A program made the position numbers and the translations under genes. Below the pieces are notes generated by a model. It was not told the origin of the DNA, did no database searches, and worked only from the letters and a program-made list of their open reading frames with translations. A stretch of 64,000 nucleotides of DNA from Candidatus Eremiobacter antarcticus (lineage in GTDB: Bacteria > Vulcanimicrobiota > Vulcanimicrobiia > Eremiobacterales > Eremiobacteraceae). This document shows positions 8,586-17,520 of the stretch, piece by piece (positions within the stretch are counted from its first letter, which is position 1; every line of letters starts with the position of its first letter). The DNA is taken from assembly GCA_003244105.1 (NCBI GenBank), contig QHBK01000003.1, positions 98,394-162,393 of the forward strand, given 5' to 3'.

Positions 8586-9665
8586 TTAGGCTGATTTGAG
8601 TTGGACTTGCAGCCAGCCCAAGACGGTGGCGGGCGGAATATTCGTCTCATCGGCGATCCGTGCGGCCTCGTTGACCGACGAGAGGGCGGCGACCAGCTTT
8701 GTTGGTCCGCCTTCTTCTTCAAGCGTCGCTGACGCGGCTTTGTACTGCGTCAGGGATTCCCGGTCGAGCACGTGTTCTTCTTGGCCCAGCGACAGCATGA
8801 GCAGATCGCGGATGACAAGCCGCGCGTCTCGCAAGACTTCGACGGCCTCTTCGCGGGCGTTGTCGCGGGAGAGCCGCGGCAGCGCTGACGTCCTCTTTGG
8901 GCTCTGCAGCGTCTGCAGGCACCAGGTGCGAGTGGCTTCGCGCAGCTCCATCACGCTTTCGTCGAACTCCCGGATCGCCTCGCCCAAGCTGCCCTGCGCA
9001 CGGCGCGCCAGCAAACGCGCGCGCTGCGCCGGCTGTCCGTAGTAGCGCTCGAGTTGTCCGGCGATCTCGTCTTCGCTCAGCGGACCAAACCGGATGCCGC
9101 ACGCGCGCGAGCGGATAGTCGGCAGCACACGATCCGGACGGTGGGCGGTCAACAGGAACAGCTTGCCGGCACTTGGCTCCTCTAGTTCCTTGAGCAGCGC
9201 GTTATACGCGTAGTCTCCGGGTGTCACATTGTCGAAATCGGGGATGATGCAGACCAGCCGGCCGCCCTCGTAGCTCTGCAGCTGCATGAGCTCGATGATT
9301 CGCCGGGAGGCATCGATGTGCAAAGCGTCGGTTTTCCGTTCCACCCGAGCGGTTTCACGGATGAAGTCCAGATCGACCAGGATCGTGTCACCGCACGAAC
9401 CGGCGAGGCCGCGGCGGCAGGCGCCGCACGTGCCGCAGTAGCCGACGGGAAAGCCGGTGGGCCGTTCGCAGTGCAGCGTCATCGCGAGCATCGTCGCGAA
9501 CGTGCGCTTTCCGACGCCGCGGTCTCCGCTGAACAAGTACGCGTGCGCGAGCGCTTGAGGCCCGAGGCGGCGGAAGTACTCGAGCACGTGCTGCTGTCCG
9601 ACGAATGGATGCAGCGGTTCACGCAGGGGAGCGGCGGCGGGCGCGACCTCGCGGCGTTTAGGCAT
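8586..9665 (-). CDS. holB: DNA polymerase III delta' subunit (clamp-loader AAA+ ATPase)
   Basis: A 359-residue clamp-loader subunit. The Walker A-like GDRGVGKRT is at residues 47-55, zinc-module cysteines are at 77, 80, 83 and 91, the degenerate Walker B IIPDFDNV is near residue 155, and NALLKELEEP and IRSRACGIRFGPL are the usual sensor and helix motifs. It has a helical C-terminal collar domain. The zinc module and P-loop make it look closer to a DnaX-like ancestor than to the ATP-dead E. coli delta'. It overlaps the end of tmk by 8 bp, the tmk-holB pairing seen in many bacteria. DnaX is encoded separately at 32.5-34.2 kb. Confidence 0.9.
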   Translation of the reverse strand: MPKRREVAPAAAPLREPLHPFVGQQHVLEYFRRLGPQALAHAYLFSGDRGVGKRTFATMLAMTLHCERPTGFPVGYCGTCGACRRGLAGSCGDTILVDLDFIRETARVERKTDALHIDASRRIIELMQLQSYEGGRLVCIIPDFDNVTPGDYAYNALLKELEEPSAGKLFLLTAHRPDRVLPTIRSRACGIRFGPLSEDEIAGQLERYYGQPAQRARLLARRAQGSLGEAIREFDESVMELREATRTWCLQTLQSPKRTSALPRLSRDNAREEAVEVLRDARLVIRDLLMLSLGQEEHVLDRESLTQYKAASATLEEEGGPTKLVAALSSVNEAARIADETNIPPATVLGWLQVQLKSA

Positions 9666-10266
9666 GCCAGCGGCCCTTCACAGCCTCCAAGATCACCGCG
9701 GCGAGCTCTTCCGGCGGCCGGCTGCCGTCGAGCACCACAAAGCGGTCGGGATCTTTGGCGGCGAGATCCCGGTAGCCATGTGCCACCCGCTCGTGGAACC
9801 GCGAGTCTTCTGCCTCCAGCCGGTCGGGCGCACGCCCGCCCAAGCGAGACTGCGAGACGGTTTGGGGTATGTCCAGCAAAACCGTGATGTCGGGCGTCAG
9901 GCGCCGCGCAGCGAACATGCTGACGGTCAAGAGCGTTGACAGCGGCAGCCCCCTGCCATACCCCTGGTAAGCGAGCGTCGCATCCCAAAACCGATCGCTC
10001 ACGACGAGCTTGCGCTCGAGCAGCGCGGGTGCGATAATTTTGTCGACTAGCTCCGCCCGACACGCATTGAACAGCAACACTTCCGCTTCGGCCGTCATCG
10101 TTTGAGCCGGGTCGATGAGCAGTTCCCGCATTCTCTCACCGAGCGGCGTGCCGCCCGGCTCGCGCGTGAACACGTGCGCGATGCCGCTGCGGGAGAGCGA
10201 TTCTCGGAGCAGCCGCACCTGCGTGGACTTGCCGGCGCCTTCAACGCCTTCGAAGGTGACGAACAA
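9658..10266 (-). CDS. tmk: thymidylate kinase
   Basis: A 202-residue kinase that makes dTDP from dTMP. The P-loop GVEGAGKST is at residues 7-15, the DRF motif with dTMP-binding context SDRFWDATLAYQG is near residue 95, and the LID region with GRAPDRLEAED is near residue 150. The TTG start is 8 bp past the R3H-ATPase stop. It sits in an operon running from pdxS to holB. Length and motifs are standard. Confidence 0.96.
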   Translation of the reverse strand: MFVTFEGVEGAGKSTQVRLLRESLSRSGIAHVFTREPGGTPLGERMRELLIDPAQTMTAEAEVLLFNACRAELVDKIIAPALLERKLVVSDRFWDATLAYQGYGRGLPLSTLLTVSMFAARRLTPDITVLLDIPQTVSQSRLGGRAPDRLEAEDSRFHERVAHGYRDLAAKDPDRFVVLDGSRPPEELAAVILEAVKGRWHA

Positions 10267-10274
10267 TCCGGCCG

Positions 10275-11903
10275 CTATCGAGCTGCCTCCCGGAAGATGC
10301 GCACGCGCCGGTTGGGCTCTACGCCGGTCGAACGTGACTGCAGGTGGTACTTCTCCACCAACTGATGCTGCAGCCGGCGAATGTACGAGGATTGCGGCGA
10401 GAGCTCGATGGGCTTGCTGTGCAGCATCACCTGGTACGTGCCTTCCTCGGCCTCGCGCAACGCGACTTCTTCTTCATCGACGGATGGCAGATCGTAGAGG
10501 TCCTTGAGGCAGGTTTGGATCTGGGCCGTCGTGTTGGTCTTGATTGCATAGATGGGGACGTTTTGCGCGGCGATGTCACGCAGCTTGCCGTTGTCGCGGC
10601 GCTCCAGCGCCTTGAGCGTCATGACCACATCGGCGTCATCCCATTTGCGCGCGATGACCGCGGGTACGCGCAGGTTCGCTACTGCGCGCTCGATCTTCGC
10701 CCGGCTGACCCCGTAGGGAAAGATGCGCACGAAGTCGCCGCTCATCTGCTCTTCGGCTTCGGCGTCGGCATACGCCGTGTCGGCGGCCTCATACATGGAG
10801 CGGATGGTCGCCGAGCGGGCCGGAGCGGAGATTCGCGATTGGACGGTCTGCTGCTCAGCCGCTTGCGTCACTTCCACGCCGCCGGATGCGGTGCGCACGC
10901 GCACTTCCGGCCGCGGCTCGTGATTGCGCAGCATGGCATCCACGACGTCGGCCACCGGCGAGTGGATGGCCAGGCGGTTGCGGTCTTGGATCTCGATGAC
11001 GACGTCGAATGTGGGCGGGGCCTTGCGCTCGAGCACCGTCTTGCGCGTGCCGCGGCGCCGCGCTTCCTCGTCGGAGAGCGTGACGGCGCCGATGCCGCCG
11101 AGAAGATCGCACAGAGTCGGATTCATCAGGATGTTCTCTAGGTCGATGCCGTGCGCCGTGCCGATGAGCTGCACGCCGCGCTCGGCGATCGTCCGGGCTG
11201 CCATCGCTTCGGCTTCGGTGCCGATCTCGTCGATGACCACCACCTCGGGCATGTGGTTCTCGACCGCTTCAATCATGACGGCGTGCTGGTTTTGGGGAAC
11301 GTCTACTTGCATGCGCCGCGCGTGGCCGATGCCGGCGTGCGGCACATCCCCGTCGCCCGCGATCTCGTTGCTGGTGTCCACGATCACCACGCGTTTGCGG
11401 AGATCGCCCGAGAGCACGCGGGCCACCTCGCGCAACATGGTCGTCTTCCCCACGCCCGGCTTCCCCAGCAGCAAGATGGATTTGCCGCAGCGCACGACGT
11501 CGAGGATGATGTCGATGGTGCCGTACACCGCGCGACCCACGCGGCACGTGAGGCCGATGATCTTCCCGCTGCGGTTGCGCAGGCATGAGATGCGATGCAG
11601 CGTCTGCTCGATGCCGGCGCGATTGTCTTTGCCGAATTCTCCGATGCGCCCGACCACGTGCGCTATGTCGTCAGCCCCGATCGGGATCTCCGACAAGTTG
11701 CAGTAGTCGCTCGGGTAGCGGCCTTCGGGCAGACGGCCGAGATCCAAGATGACCTCGAGCAGCTCGTCGAGATGGGGCAGGTCGGTGAGCGCTTTGCGAA
11801 TATCGGACGGAAAGATGTCGAGCAGAGCGTTGAGTTCCCAATCGCTTGCGGCGCTCTGGACGAGGTCTTCTTTCAAGGAGTCACTCACCTCATGGGTGCT
11901 CAC
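10275..11903 (-). CDS. R3H domain AAA ATPase (Ycf45 / SpoIIIAA-like)
   Basis: With the chosen start the protein has 542 residues. The Walker A motif GKPGVGKTT is at residues 147-155, VVVIDEIGTEAEA supplies Walker B near residue 225, and a middle KH-like/linker region leads to an R3H nucleic-acid-binding domain at the C-terminus (RRLQH...RRVRIF). This architecture is known from cyanobacterial and plastid Ycf45 and resembles the sporulation ATPase SpoIIIAA; its function outside sporulation is unknown. The frame extends 40 codons further up, but a GTG overlapping the decarboxylase stop (GTGA) is the likelier start. Confidence 0.9.
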   Translation of the reverse strand: MSTHEVSDSLKEDLVQSAASDWELNALLDIFPSDIRKALTDLPHLDELLEVILDLGRLPEGRYPSDYCNLSEIPIGADDIAHVVGRIGEFGKDNRAGIEQTLHRISCLRNRSGKIIGLTCRVGRAVYGTIDIILDVVRCGKSILLLGKPGVGKTTMLREVARVLSGDLRKRVVIVDTSNEIAGDGDVPHAGIGHARRMQVDVPQNQHAVMIEAVENHMPEVVVIDEIGTEAEAMAARTIAERGVQLIGTAHGIDLENILMNPTLCDLLGGIGAVTLSDEEARRRGTRKTVLERKAPPTFDVVIEIQDRNRLAIHSPVADVVDAMLRNHEPRPEVRVRTASGGVEVTQAAEQQTVQSRISAPARSATIRSMYEAADTAYADAEAEEQMSGDFVRIFPYGVSRAKIERAVANLRVPAVIARKWDDADVVMTLKALERRDNGKLRDIAAQNVPIYAIKTNTTAQIQTCLKDLYDLPSVDEEEVALREAEEGTYQVMLHSKPIELSPQSSYIRRLQHQLVEKYHLQSRSTGVEPNRRVRIFREAAR

Positions 11904-13396
11904 AACGCGAGCACCCGTATAGTCCGCAGCCTGCCGTCGACGGGGCCTTGCATCCGAGCCCCCGCCCGCAGTTGCAGCCGCACGTAGTCGATGATCTCTT
12001 TGCTGATGCGTTCCCCGGGGCATAGAATCGGAATCCCGGGAGGATACGGCGTCACCATTTCTGCGCAGATGCGCCCCGCGCTGTTTCGAAACGCGATTTC
12101 GACGTGCTCCGAGAGAAAGGCCTCCCGCGGGGAAACGGCTTGCTCCGGAATCCGCGGCAGTTGGTAGCTTCCCTCTTGGCGGCGGCGCTGCGCCAGGCCC
12201 GTCGGCGCATACATGTCGATGGCGCGATCCTCGCGGGCCAGCTCAGCGACCGCCGTGACAAGCCGGTTGACGCTCTCGGCCGTGTCACCGATGGCGATCA
12301 GAGCGACGACGTTGAAAAGATCCGCCAACTCGACTTGCACGTTGTAGCGCATGCGCAGGATCTCTTCGGCTTCGTAGCCGGTGTAGCCGATGTCTTTCAC
12401 CGTGATCACCATGCGCGTCTCGTCGTAGCCCGCGATGCCCGGCCGCCCCACCTGCTCCGGGCCCATGCAATAGATGCCGGGAATGGCGTTCAACCGCGGG
12501 CGCGCATCTCGCGCCAATGCCAGCGTCGCGGTCAACAGCTGCTCGCCTTCGGTCGCCATCTGCATGCGCGCGACGTCCAAGGATGCGAGCAGCACGAGCG
12601 AAGGGCTCGTGCTTTGGAAGAGGCGCAGCGTGCTGCGCAGACGACCTTGATCGATGCGCTCGCCCCGCGTATGCAGCATGGAGGCTTGGCTCATCCCCGC
12701 CAGCAGCTTATGGGTAGAGTTGACGCACGCATCAACGCCGGCAGACGTCGCAGAGGGCGGCAGTTCCGGATGGAAGTGCAGGTGAGGTCCCCACGCTTCA
12801 TCGACCAGCAACAGCTTGCCGGATTCGTGCACGATCCGTTCGATTGCCGGCAGATCCGCCGTCGCGCCGTAATATGTCGGGCTCGTGATGAACACCGCGC
12901 GGGCCTGCGGGTTCGAGTGGAGGAACGCGCTCACCGTTTCCGGCGTCACGCAATGGTCGATCAAAAGCTCGCGATCGACTTCCGGCGGCATGTAGACCGG
13001 TCGCGTTGCGCTCATGATGAGCGCGCTCACGGCTGACTTATGGCTGTTGCGCGGCAACAACACCGTGTCGCCCGGGCGCAGCGCTGTCATGAGCATCGCT
13101 TGATTGCCGGCAGTTGATCCGTTGACCAGGAAGTAGCTGAAGTCCGCCCCGTACGCCGCCGCTGCGAGCTCGTGCGCTTCTTGGATCGGACCTTCCGGCT
13201 GGTTGAGGTCGTCGAGGCCGCGGATCTGCGTGAGATCGATCGCGAGCACGTTGTCGCCGATGAAATCGCGCAGCCGCCTGTGCATGCCCTGGCCCTGTTT
13301 GTGACCAGGGGTGTGGAACGGCACAGTGCCCGACTGCACGTAGTTCTGCAGCGCGTCGAAGTACGGCGTGCGCGACTGATCAGCGCGCGTCGGCAC
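11900..13396 (-). CDS. Orn/Lys/Arg decarboxylase family PLP enzyme
   Basis: A 498-residue fold-type I PLP enzyme. HTPGHKQG is at residues 28-35, NGSTAGNQA near 113, SPTYYG near 170, VDEAWGPH near 198, and STHK with the Schiff-base lysine near 229. The C-terminal domain has the PYPPGIPI(L)CPGE motif typical of the family. The short form without the N-terminal wing matches Gram-positive and cyanobacterial enzymes (SpeA/YaaO-like), which decarboxylate arginine, lysine or ornithine. The neighbourhood (tmk, holB) matches that of Firmicutes yaaO. Substrate cannot be fixed from sequence alone. Confidence 0.92.
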   Translation of the reverse strand: MPTRADQSRTPYFDALQNYVQSGTVPFHTPGHKQGQGMHRRLRDFIGDNVLAIDLTQIRGLDDLNQPEGPIQEAHELAAAAYGADFSYFLVNGSTAGNQAMLMTALRPGDTVLLPRNSHKSAVSALIMSATRPVYMPPEVDRELLIDHCVTPETVSAFLHSNPQARAVFITSPTYYGATADLPAIERIVHESGKLLLVDEAWGPHLHFHPELPPSATSAGVDACVNSTHKLLAGMSQASMLHTRGERIDQGRLRSTLRLFQSTSPSLVLLASLDVARMQMATEGEQLLTATLALARDARPRLNAIPGIYCMGPEQVGRPGIAGYDETRMVITVKDIGYTGYEAEEILRMRYNVQVELADLFNVVALIAIGDTAESVNRLVTAVAELAREDRAIDMYAPTGLAQRRRQEGSYQLPRIPEQAVSPREAFLSEHVEIAFRNSAGRICAEMVTPYPPGIPILCPGERISKEIIDYVRLQLRAGARMQGPVDGRLRTIRVLAL

Positions 13397-13433
13397 GGCT
13401 ATGGATCGGGCCGGAGGAGGTCAGACTGCGGGG

Positions 13434-13964
13434 TCAGGCTTCGATGCGCTCATCGATGGACACGTCGTACAAGAACAAGAACTTATACCATTCGCCCGGC
13501 ACGGTGTGACGCTTGACCTGGATCCACGGAATGTATTTGGGCGTCCTCGGCTTGCGGCGCAACTGAAGATTCGCGTGCTGCGGCGTCCGGTTGTTCTTGC
13601 GGTTGTTGCAGATGAGACAGGCGCAGACCAGGTTCTCCCAGGTCGAGGGCCCGCCCACCGAGCGCGGCACGACGTGATCGACCGTCATCTGACCCTCGCC
13701 TTTGCGCCCGCAGTACTGGCACGTATAGTCGTCGCGCAGCAAGACGTTCTTCTTGGTGAGGGCGACCTGCTGACGCGGCCTGCGGATGTAATACAGCATC
13801 CGGATGATGGACGGCATGCGGATCTCGATCGTGGCCGAGCGCAAGAGGCGGTCGTTATGATGAAGCACCTCCGCCTTGCCCGAGAAGACGAGCTTGACGG
13901 CGCGCTGCATCGAGGTCACGTTGAGCGCCTCGTAGGTCGCGTTGAGGACGAGGACGTCGGTCAT
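13434..13964 (-). CDS. HNH endonuclease
   Basis: A 176-residue protein with an N-terminal segment of about 75 residues and a clear HNH domain: CQYCGRKG at the first zinc knuckle, DHVVPRSVGGPSTWENLVCAC with the catalytic His, and a second CLICNNRK knuckle. This is a common single-copy HNH protein in Actinobacteria, Cyanobacteria and Deinococci, not an intron or phage remnant, and its role is not known. Its start overlaps the DUF1844 stop by 4 bp. It sits inside a housekeeping operon rather than a mobile element. Confidence 0.92.
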   Translation of the reverse strand: MTDVLVLNATYEALNVTSMQRAVKLVFSGKAEVLHHNDRLLRSATIEIRMPSIIRMLYYIRRPRQQVALTKKNVLLRDDYTCQYCGRKGEGQMTVDHVVPRSVGGPSTWENLVCACLICNNRKNNRTPQHANLQLRRKPRTPKYIPWIQVKRHTVPGEWYKFLFLYDVSIDERIEA

Positions 13965-14293
13965 CGCGTTTTACTCAGGCTGCGAACGTATTCGATCTGG
14001 AGCTGTGTCAGCATACCTTCGATCGCCAGCGTCGCTTCATTTTCGAGGATCGGCTTGACCGAGGCGAGCAGAGCGTTGGCCGCATCGATGGCGCATCTCG
14101 CCTCGCGCAGATCGGGCGCGGCGTCTCGGGGCGGCGCCTCCGAGTGGAGGTTTCCGGCAGCGGTCTCGATGAGCAGCGAAAGCATGCTGAAAGCAAGGTC
14201 GCGCATGGGCAGCAGGGTGCCAAACGCGGGGGTGGGTCGCTCGGGCGTTTGCTCTGGTTCTCCGCTCATCGCAGCATCATCGTTTGGCTTCAC
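13961..14293 (-). CDS. DUF1844 family protein
   Basis: A 110-residue protein with a disordered acidic N-terminus, then helices carrying LREARCAIDAANALLASVKPILENEATLAIEG and LTQLQIEYVRSL, the DUF1844 pattern. The usual KTKGNLT centre is replaced by KPILENEAT. No enzymatic motif is visible. An internal ATG eight codons in could be the start. It is coupled to the HNH gene by a 4 bp overlap and lies 62 bp after pdxT. Function unknown. Confidence 0.7.
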   Translation of the reverse strand: MKPNDDAAMSGEPEQTPERPTPAFGTLLPMRDLAFSMLSLLIETAAGNLHSEAPPRDAAPDLREARCAIDAANALLASVKPILENEATLAIEGMLTQLQIEYVRSLSKTR

Positions 14294-14355
14294 TTTAAGC
14301 GAAGCAGGGTGGCGCCCCCTGCAGGCGCCGCGATGGGCGAACCGGCTCGGACCGC

Positions 14356-14985
14356 CTAGTGCTTGGCGGCGGCGGCCATCTGCAAGAAGTATCTGTGGAT
14401 GCGCAAGTCGTCGGTCAGTTCAGGATGAAATGAAGTGCCGAGCAGATTTTTTTGCCACACCATCACGCCCTTGCCCTCGACGTAAGCGAGGATGTGCGCT
14501 CCGCCCCAGACCGATTCTATCCATGGCGAGCGGATGAACACGCCCGGAAATGGTTTGCCTTCGAGCCCTTCGATCTCGAGCGCTTCCTCGGCGCTCTCGA
14601 TCTGCCGGCCGAAAGCGTTGCGCTTCACCTCGATGTGCAACAATCCCAAGGTGGGTTGTTTCGAGCCCGTCACCTTGTCCGCCATGACGATCATGCCCAT
14701 ACAGGTCCCCCACACGGGCATGCCCAGGTGGGCGCGCTCCCGCAGAGGTCCGGCAATCTGGAAACGGTCGAGCAGCGTTCCGACCGCCGTTGACTCACCG
14801 CCGGGAATGATCAGGCCGTCCACCTGCTCGAGCTCCGCCGCGGTCTTTACGCGCACCCCGTGCGCCTTGCACTCCTGCAGCGCGGCCACGTGCTCGTCGA
14901 TATCGCCTTGCAGTGCGAGGACGCCGATGCGCAAGCCGTCCGCAGGCGGCGCAAGCGCCGCGCGCTTGGGTTTGGGGCGCGGCAC
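14356..14985 (-). CDS. pdxT: pyridoxal 5'-phosphate synthase glutaminase subunit PdxT
   Basis: A 209-residue class I glutamine amidotransferase that feeds ammonia to PdxS for vitamin B6 synthesis. Visible features are GVLALQGDIDEHV at the interface near residue 21, PGGESTA at 61-67, the nucleophile Cys95 in GTCMGM, and the His-Glu pair in FHPELT near residue 189. A 16-residue basic extension precedes the fold. The start is 2 bp after the pdxS stop, so the complex is made from one transcript. Confidence 0.97.
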   Translation of the reverse strand: MPRPKPKRAALAPPADGLRIGVLALQGDIDEHVAALQECKAHGVRVKTAAELEQVDGLIIPGGESTAVGTLLDRFQIAGPLRERAHLGMPVWGTCMGMIVMADKVTGSKQPTLGLLHIEVKRNAFGRQIESAEEALEIEGLEGKPFPGVFIRSPWIESVWGGAHILAYVEGKGVMVWQKNLLGTSFHPELTDDLRIHRYFLQMAAAAKH

Positions 14986-14987
14986 TG

Positions 14988-15872
14988 TTACCAGCCGCGG
15001 CCCGCGAGCAATTGCTCTTTGGGGATCTGGCCGATCTCCAAGCCGGGCATGGGGGCCCCCAGCTCTTTGCTGACCTCGAGCACGACCTTAGGATCGTCGA
15101 AGTAATGCGTCGCTTCGACCACGGCCTTGGCGGTTTTCGCGGGATTCGCGCTCTTGAAGATGCCTGAGCCGACGAACACGCCTTCGCTGCCGAGCTGCAT
15201 GCACAGCGCAGCGTCGGCTGGCGTTGCGATGCCGCCTGCCACAAACATCACGACCGGCAAGCGGCCGGCCTGCGCGACCTCGCGCACCAGCTCCAGCGGC
15301 GCTCCCAGGTCACGTGAGGCAGCGACAAGCTCTTCTTCCGGAAGCGTCGTCAGGCGCCGTATTTCGTCGTTGACTTGGCGCAGATGACGTATCGCTTCGA
15401 CGATGTTGCCGGAGCCCGCCTCGCCCTTGGTCCGGATCATGGCCGCACCTTCGGCGATTCTGCGCAGCGCCTCGCCGAGGTTGCGCGCGCCGCAGACGAA
15501 CGGAACCGTGAACGGCCGTTTGTCGATGTGATACGCGTCATCGGCGGGCGTGAGGACTTCGCTCTCATCGATGAAGTCGATGCCGAGCGCCTCCAACACC
15601 TGCGCTTCCACGAAGTGCCCGATGCGAGCCTTGGCCATGACCGGAATGGTCACCGCATCCATGATGCGCTGGACGATTTCGATGGCGGCCATGCGCGCGA
15701 CGCCGCCCTCTTTGCGGATATCGGCGGGCACGCGCTCTAACGCCATCACGGCGACTGCGCCTGCTTCCTGCGCGATGATCGCCTGCTCGGGAGTGGTCAC
15801 ATCCATGATGACGCCGGCCTTGAGCATCTGCGCCAAGCCGCGTTTGATTTTTTCAGTGCCTTTTTGCTTCAC
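14988..15872 (-). CDS. pdxS: pyridoxal 5'-phosphate synthase subunit PdxS
   Basis: A 294-residue (beta/alpha)8-barrel synthase that condenses ribose-5-phosphate, glyceraldehyde-3-phosphate and ammonia to PLP. The highly conserved blocks [52 protein letters not shown] and [14 protein letters not shown] are all present. The GTG start has a GAGG ribosome site 7-8 bases upstream. It is the first gene of an eight-gene minus-strand operon extending to holB. Confidence 0.98.
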   Translation of the reverse strand: MKQKGTEKIKRGLAQMLKAGVIMDVTTPEQAIIAQEAGAVAVMALERVPADIRKEGGVARMAAIEIVQRIMDAVTIPVMAKARIGHFVEAQVLEALGIDFIDESEVLTPADDAYHIDKRPFTVPFVCGARNLGEALRRIAEGAAMIRTKGEAGSGNIVEAIRHLRQVNDEIRRLTTLPEEELVAASRDLGAPLELVREVAQAGRLPVVMFVAGGIATPADAALCMQLGSEGVFVGSGIFKSANPAKTAKAVVEATHYFDDPKVVLEVSKELGAPMPGLEIGQIPKEQLLAGRGW

Positions 15873-15987
15873 AACGATACCTCTTCCATGATGTCTATGC
15901 TACCAAAAATCGCCGGCTCCGTGTACCCCTCGTCCAGACAATCGGCGGAGCGTTCGGCCGCGCGGCCAACGCTGCGCCGCACAGATG

Positions 15988-16240
15988 CTAAAGCGTGCGC
16001 GCGGTCAGGGTTTGGACGTGCTTGCCGGTGATGCGCGGGGCGCGAACCTCGAGGGCGACGGCAGCGGTATGCGCGCCCGGGACTGCGGCAAAGGAGAGAT
16101 GGGAGCCGCGTGCCCGCGCCGTTCATGCATCAACGCCCGGTCCCCGATGTAGCGGCCGATCTGCACGAACAGGATGAGGATGAGGGCGGCGGCCATCAAC
16201 GCGATGGATGCGTACAAGGCGGGGGGAGTGCGGCGAATGG
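15988..16240 (-). pseudogene. possible small single-helix membrane protein, probably frameshifted
   Basis: Downstream of pilT a minus-strand frame ending at 16005 begins with a convincing membrane helix (YASIALMAAALILILFVQI, from about 16217) and then turns into Pro/Ser/Arg-rich sequence typical of a wrong frame. The adjacent frame, open from 16122 to a TAG at 15988, reads as ordinary protein with high GC at third positions (SHLSFAAVP...ITGKHVQTLTA) but has no start codon of its own. One base gained or lost near 16122-16150 would join the two into one protein of about 85 residues. The start is also unclear (TTG at 16217 or ATG at 16196). It may equally be a real 63-70 residue protein in the first frame. 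Confidence 0.35.
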
Positions 16241-16251
16241 TGATTCCAGCC

Positions 16252-17385
16252 TTAGAAAGTGCCCATTTCCTGGAGATCCGCCCCGCTCGTGATGTGCCCT
16301 TCGATCGCCAAACGGAACTCTGTGGGGCGGTCGGCCTTCGAGTAGGCTTCCTTCTCCGTCACGAGGCCGCTTTGATACAAGTCGATCAACGATTGCGTGA
16401 ACGTCTGCATGCCGTCGAAACTGCCTCCGGAAATGTATTGATACATGTCCGTGAACTTGCCTTCCATCACCAAGCTTCTGATGGTCGGAGTGGCGATGAG
16501 CACTTCGACCGACGGCACGAGGCCAGAGCCGTCCAGCCTAGTCAACAGCCGCTGTGAGACGATGCCGCGTAGGCTCGTGGCGAGCTGCACCATGAACATC
16601 TTGCGGTTGGACTCCGGCAGGGCATCCATGATGCGCTCGAGCGCTTGCGTCGTGTTCTGCGTGTGTAGAGTGGACAGCACCAGGTGGCCCGTCTCGGCCG
16701 CGGTGAGCGCGGTGATGATCGTCTCAGGATCGCGCATCTCGCCGATGAGGATCACGTCGGGGTCTTGCCGCAACGCCTGCTTCAAAGCGATGGTAAATGA
16801 GGAGGTATCGATGCCCACCTCGCGCTGCGAGATGATGCACATCTTGTCGGAATGGATGTATTCGATAGGATCTTCGATCGTCACGATGTGCCGCCGCTGC
16901 GTCGAATTGATGAAGTCGATCATCGACGCGAGCGTCGTCGATTTTCCCGTGCCCGTCGCGCCCGTCAGCAGCACGATGCCGTCGCGGTGTTCGCACAGCG
17001 CTCGAATCGAGGGCGGCAGACGCAGTTCCTCAAAACTTGGGATGTCGAGCCGCACCGAGCGGAAGGCGGCGCTGACCGTTCCGCGCTGGAAGAACGCGTT
17101 CACGCGGAAGCGCCCGTGTCCGTGCAGCCCGTATGCGTAGTCGAGTTCCTTCTTGTCGGTGAACTCTTGCTGTTGCGCGTGCGTCATCGAAGCGAAGACG
17201 ATGTTCTCGCACTCCGACAACGATAATGGCCGCTCGCCCAACGGTTTGAGCACGCCTTGGGCGCGAGCCATCGGCGGCGCGGCAGCCTTCAGATGCAAGT
17301 CCGAGGCGCCGATCGACAACACCTGACGCAGCAGGCTGTCGAGATCGGGCAGAGTCTGGTGGTCCCGAGCGGCTAACGTGTCCAC
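16252..17385 (-). CDS. pilT: type IV pilus retraction ATPase PilT
   Basis: A 377-residue secretion ATPase. The N-terminal PAS-like domain starts with LLRQVLSIGASDLHL, Walker A GATGTGKST is near residues 139-147, the Asp box and Walker B DPDVILIGEMRDPETI are near 213, and the His box GHLVLSTLHTQ follows, then ATSLRGIVSQRLL. PilT powers pilus retraction and twitching. The frame extends another 326 codons, but that part lies over ispE on the other strand; a GTG with GGAG ten bases upstream marks the likely start. No other pilus gene is nearby. Confidence 0.94.
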   Translation of the reverse strand: MDTLAARDHQTLPDLDSLLRQVLSIGASDLHLKAAAPPMARAQGVLKPLGERPLSLSECENIVFASMTHAQQQEFTDKKELDYAYGLHGHGRFRVNAFFQRGTVSAAFRSVRLDIPSFEELRLPPSIRALCEHRDGIVLLTGATGTGKSTTLASMIDFINSTQRRHIVTIEDPIEYIHSDKMCIISQREVGIDTSSFTIALKQALRQDPDVILIGEMRDPETIITALTAAETGHLVLSTLHTQNTTQALERIMDALPESNRKMFMVQLATSLRGIVSQRLLTRLDGSGLVPSVEVLIATPTIRSLVMEGKFTDMYQYISGGSFDGMQTFTQSLIDLYQSGLVTEKEAYSKADRPTEFRLAIEGHITSGADLQEMGTF

Positions 17386-17520
17386 TGATGTTGCACTCCG
17401 TAGATGGGAATGAGGGCTCTTGGCTTCACGGGAAGGGTTGGCGCTTGTGATTGACCGTAACCCAGGTATCGGACGGAGCGGGCTTGGGCAGGAGCCGATG
17501 ACTAGGCGGGACATGAGCGC

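Noticed and set aside
13434..13964. HNH gene as part of an intron or mobile element
   Set aside because: It is coupled to flanking housekeeping genes and no inverted repeats, integrase or intron features surround it.
13401..14537. 378-codon plus-strand frame opposite HNH, DUF1844 and pdxT
   Set aside because: Arg/His-rich shadow spanning three real genes on the other strand.
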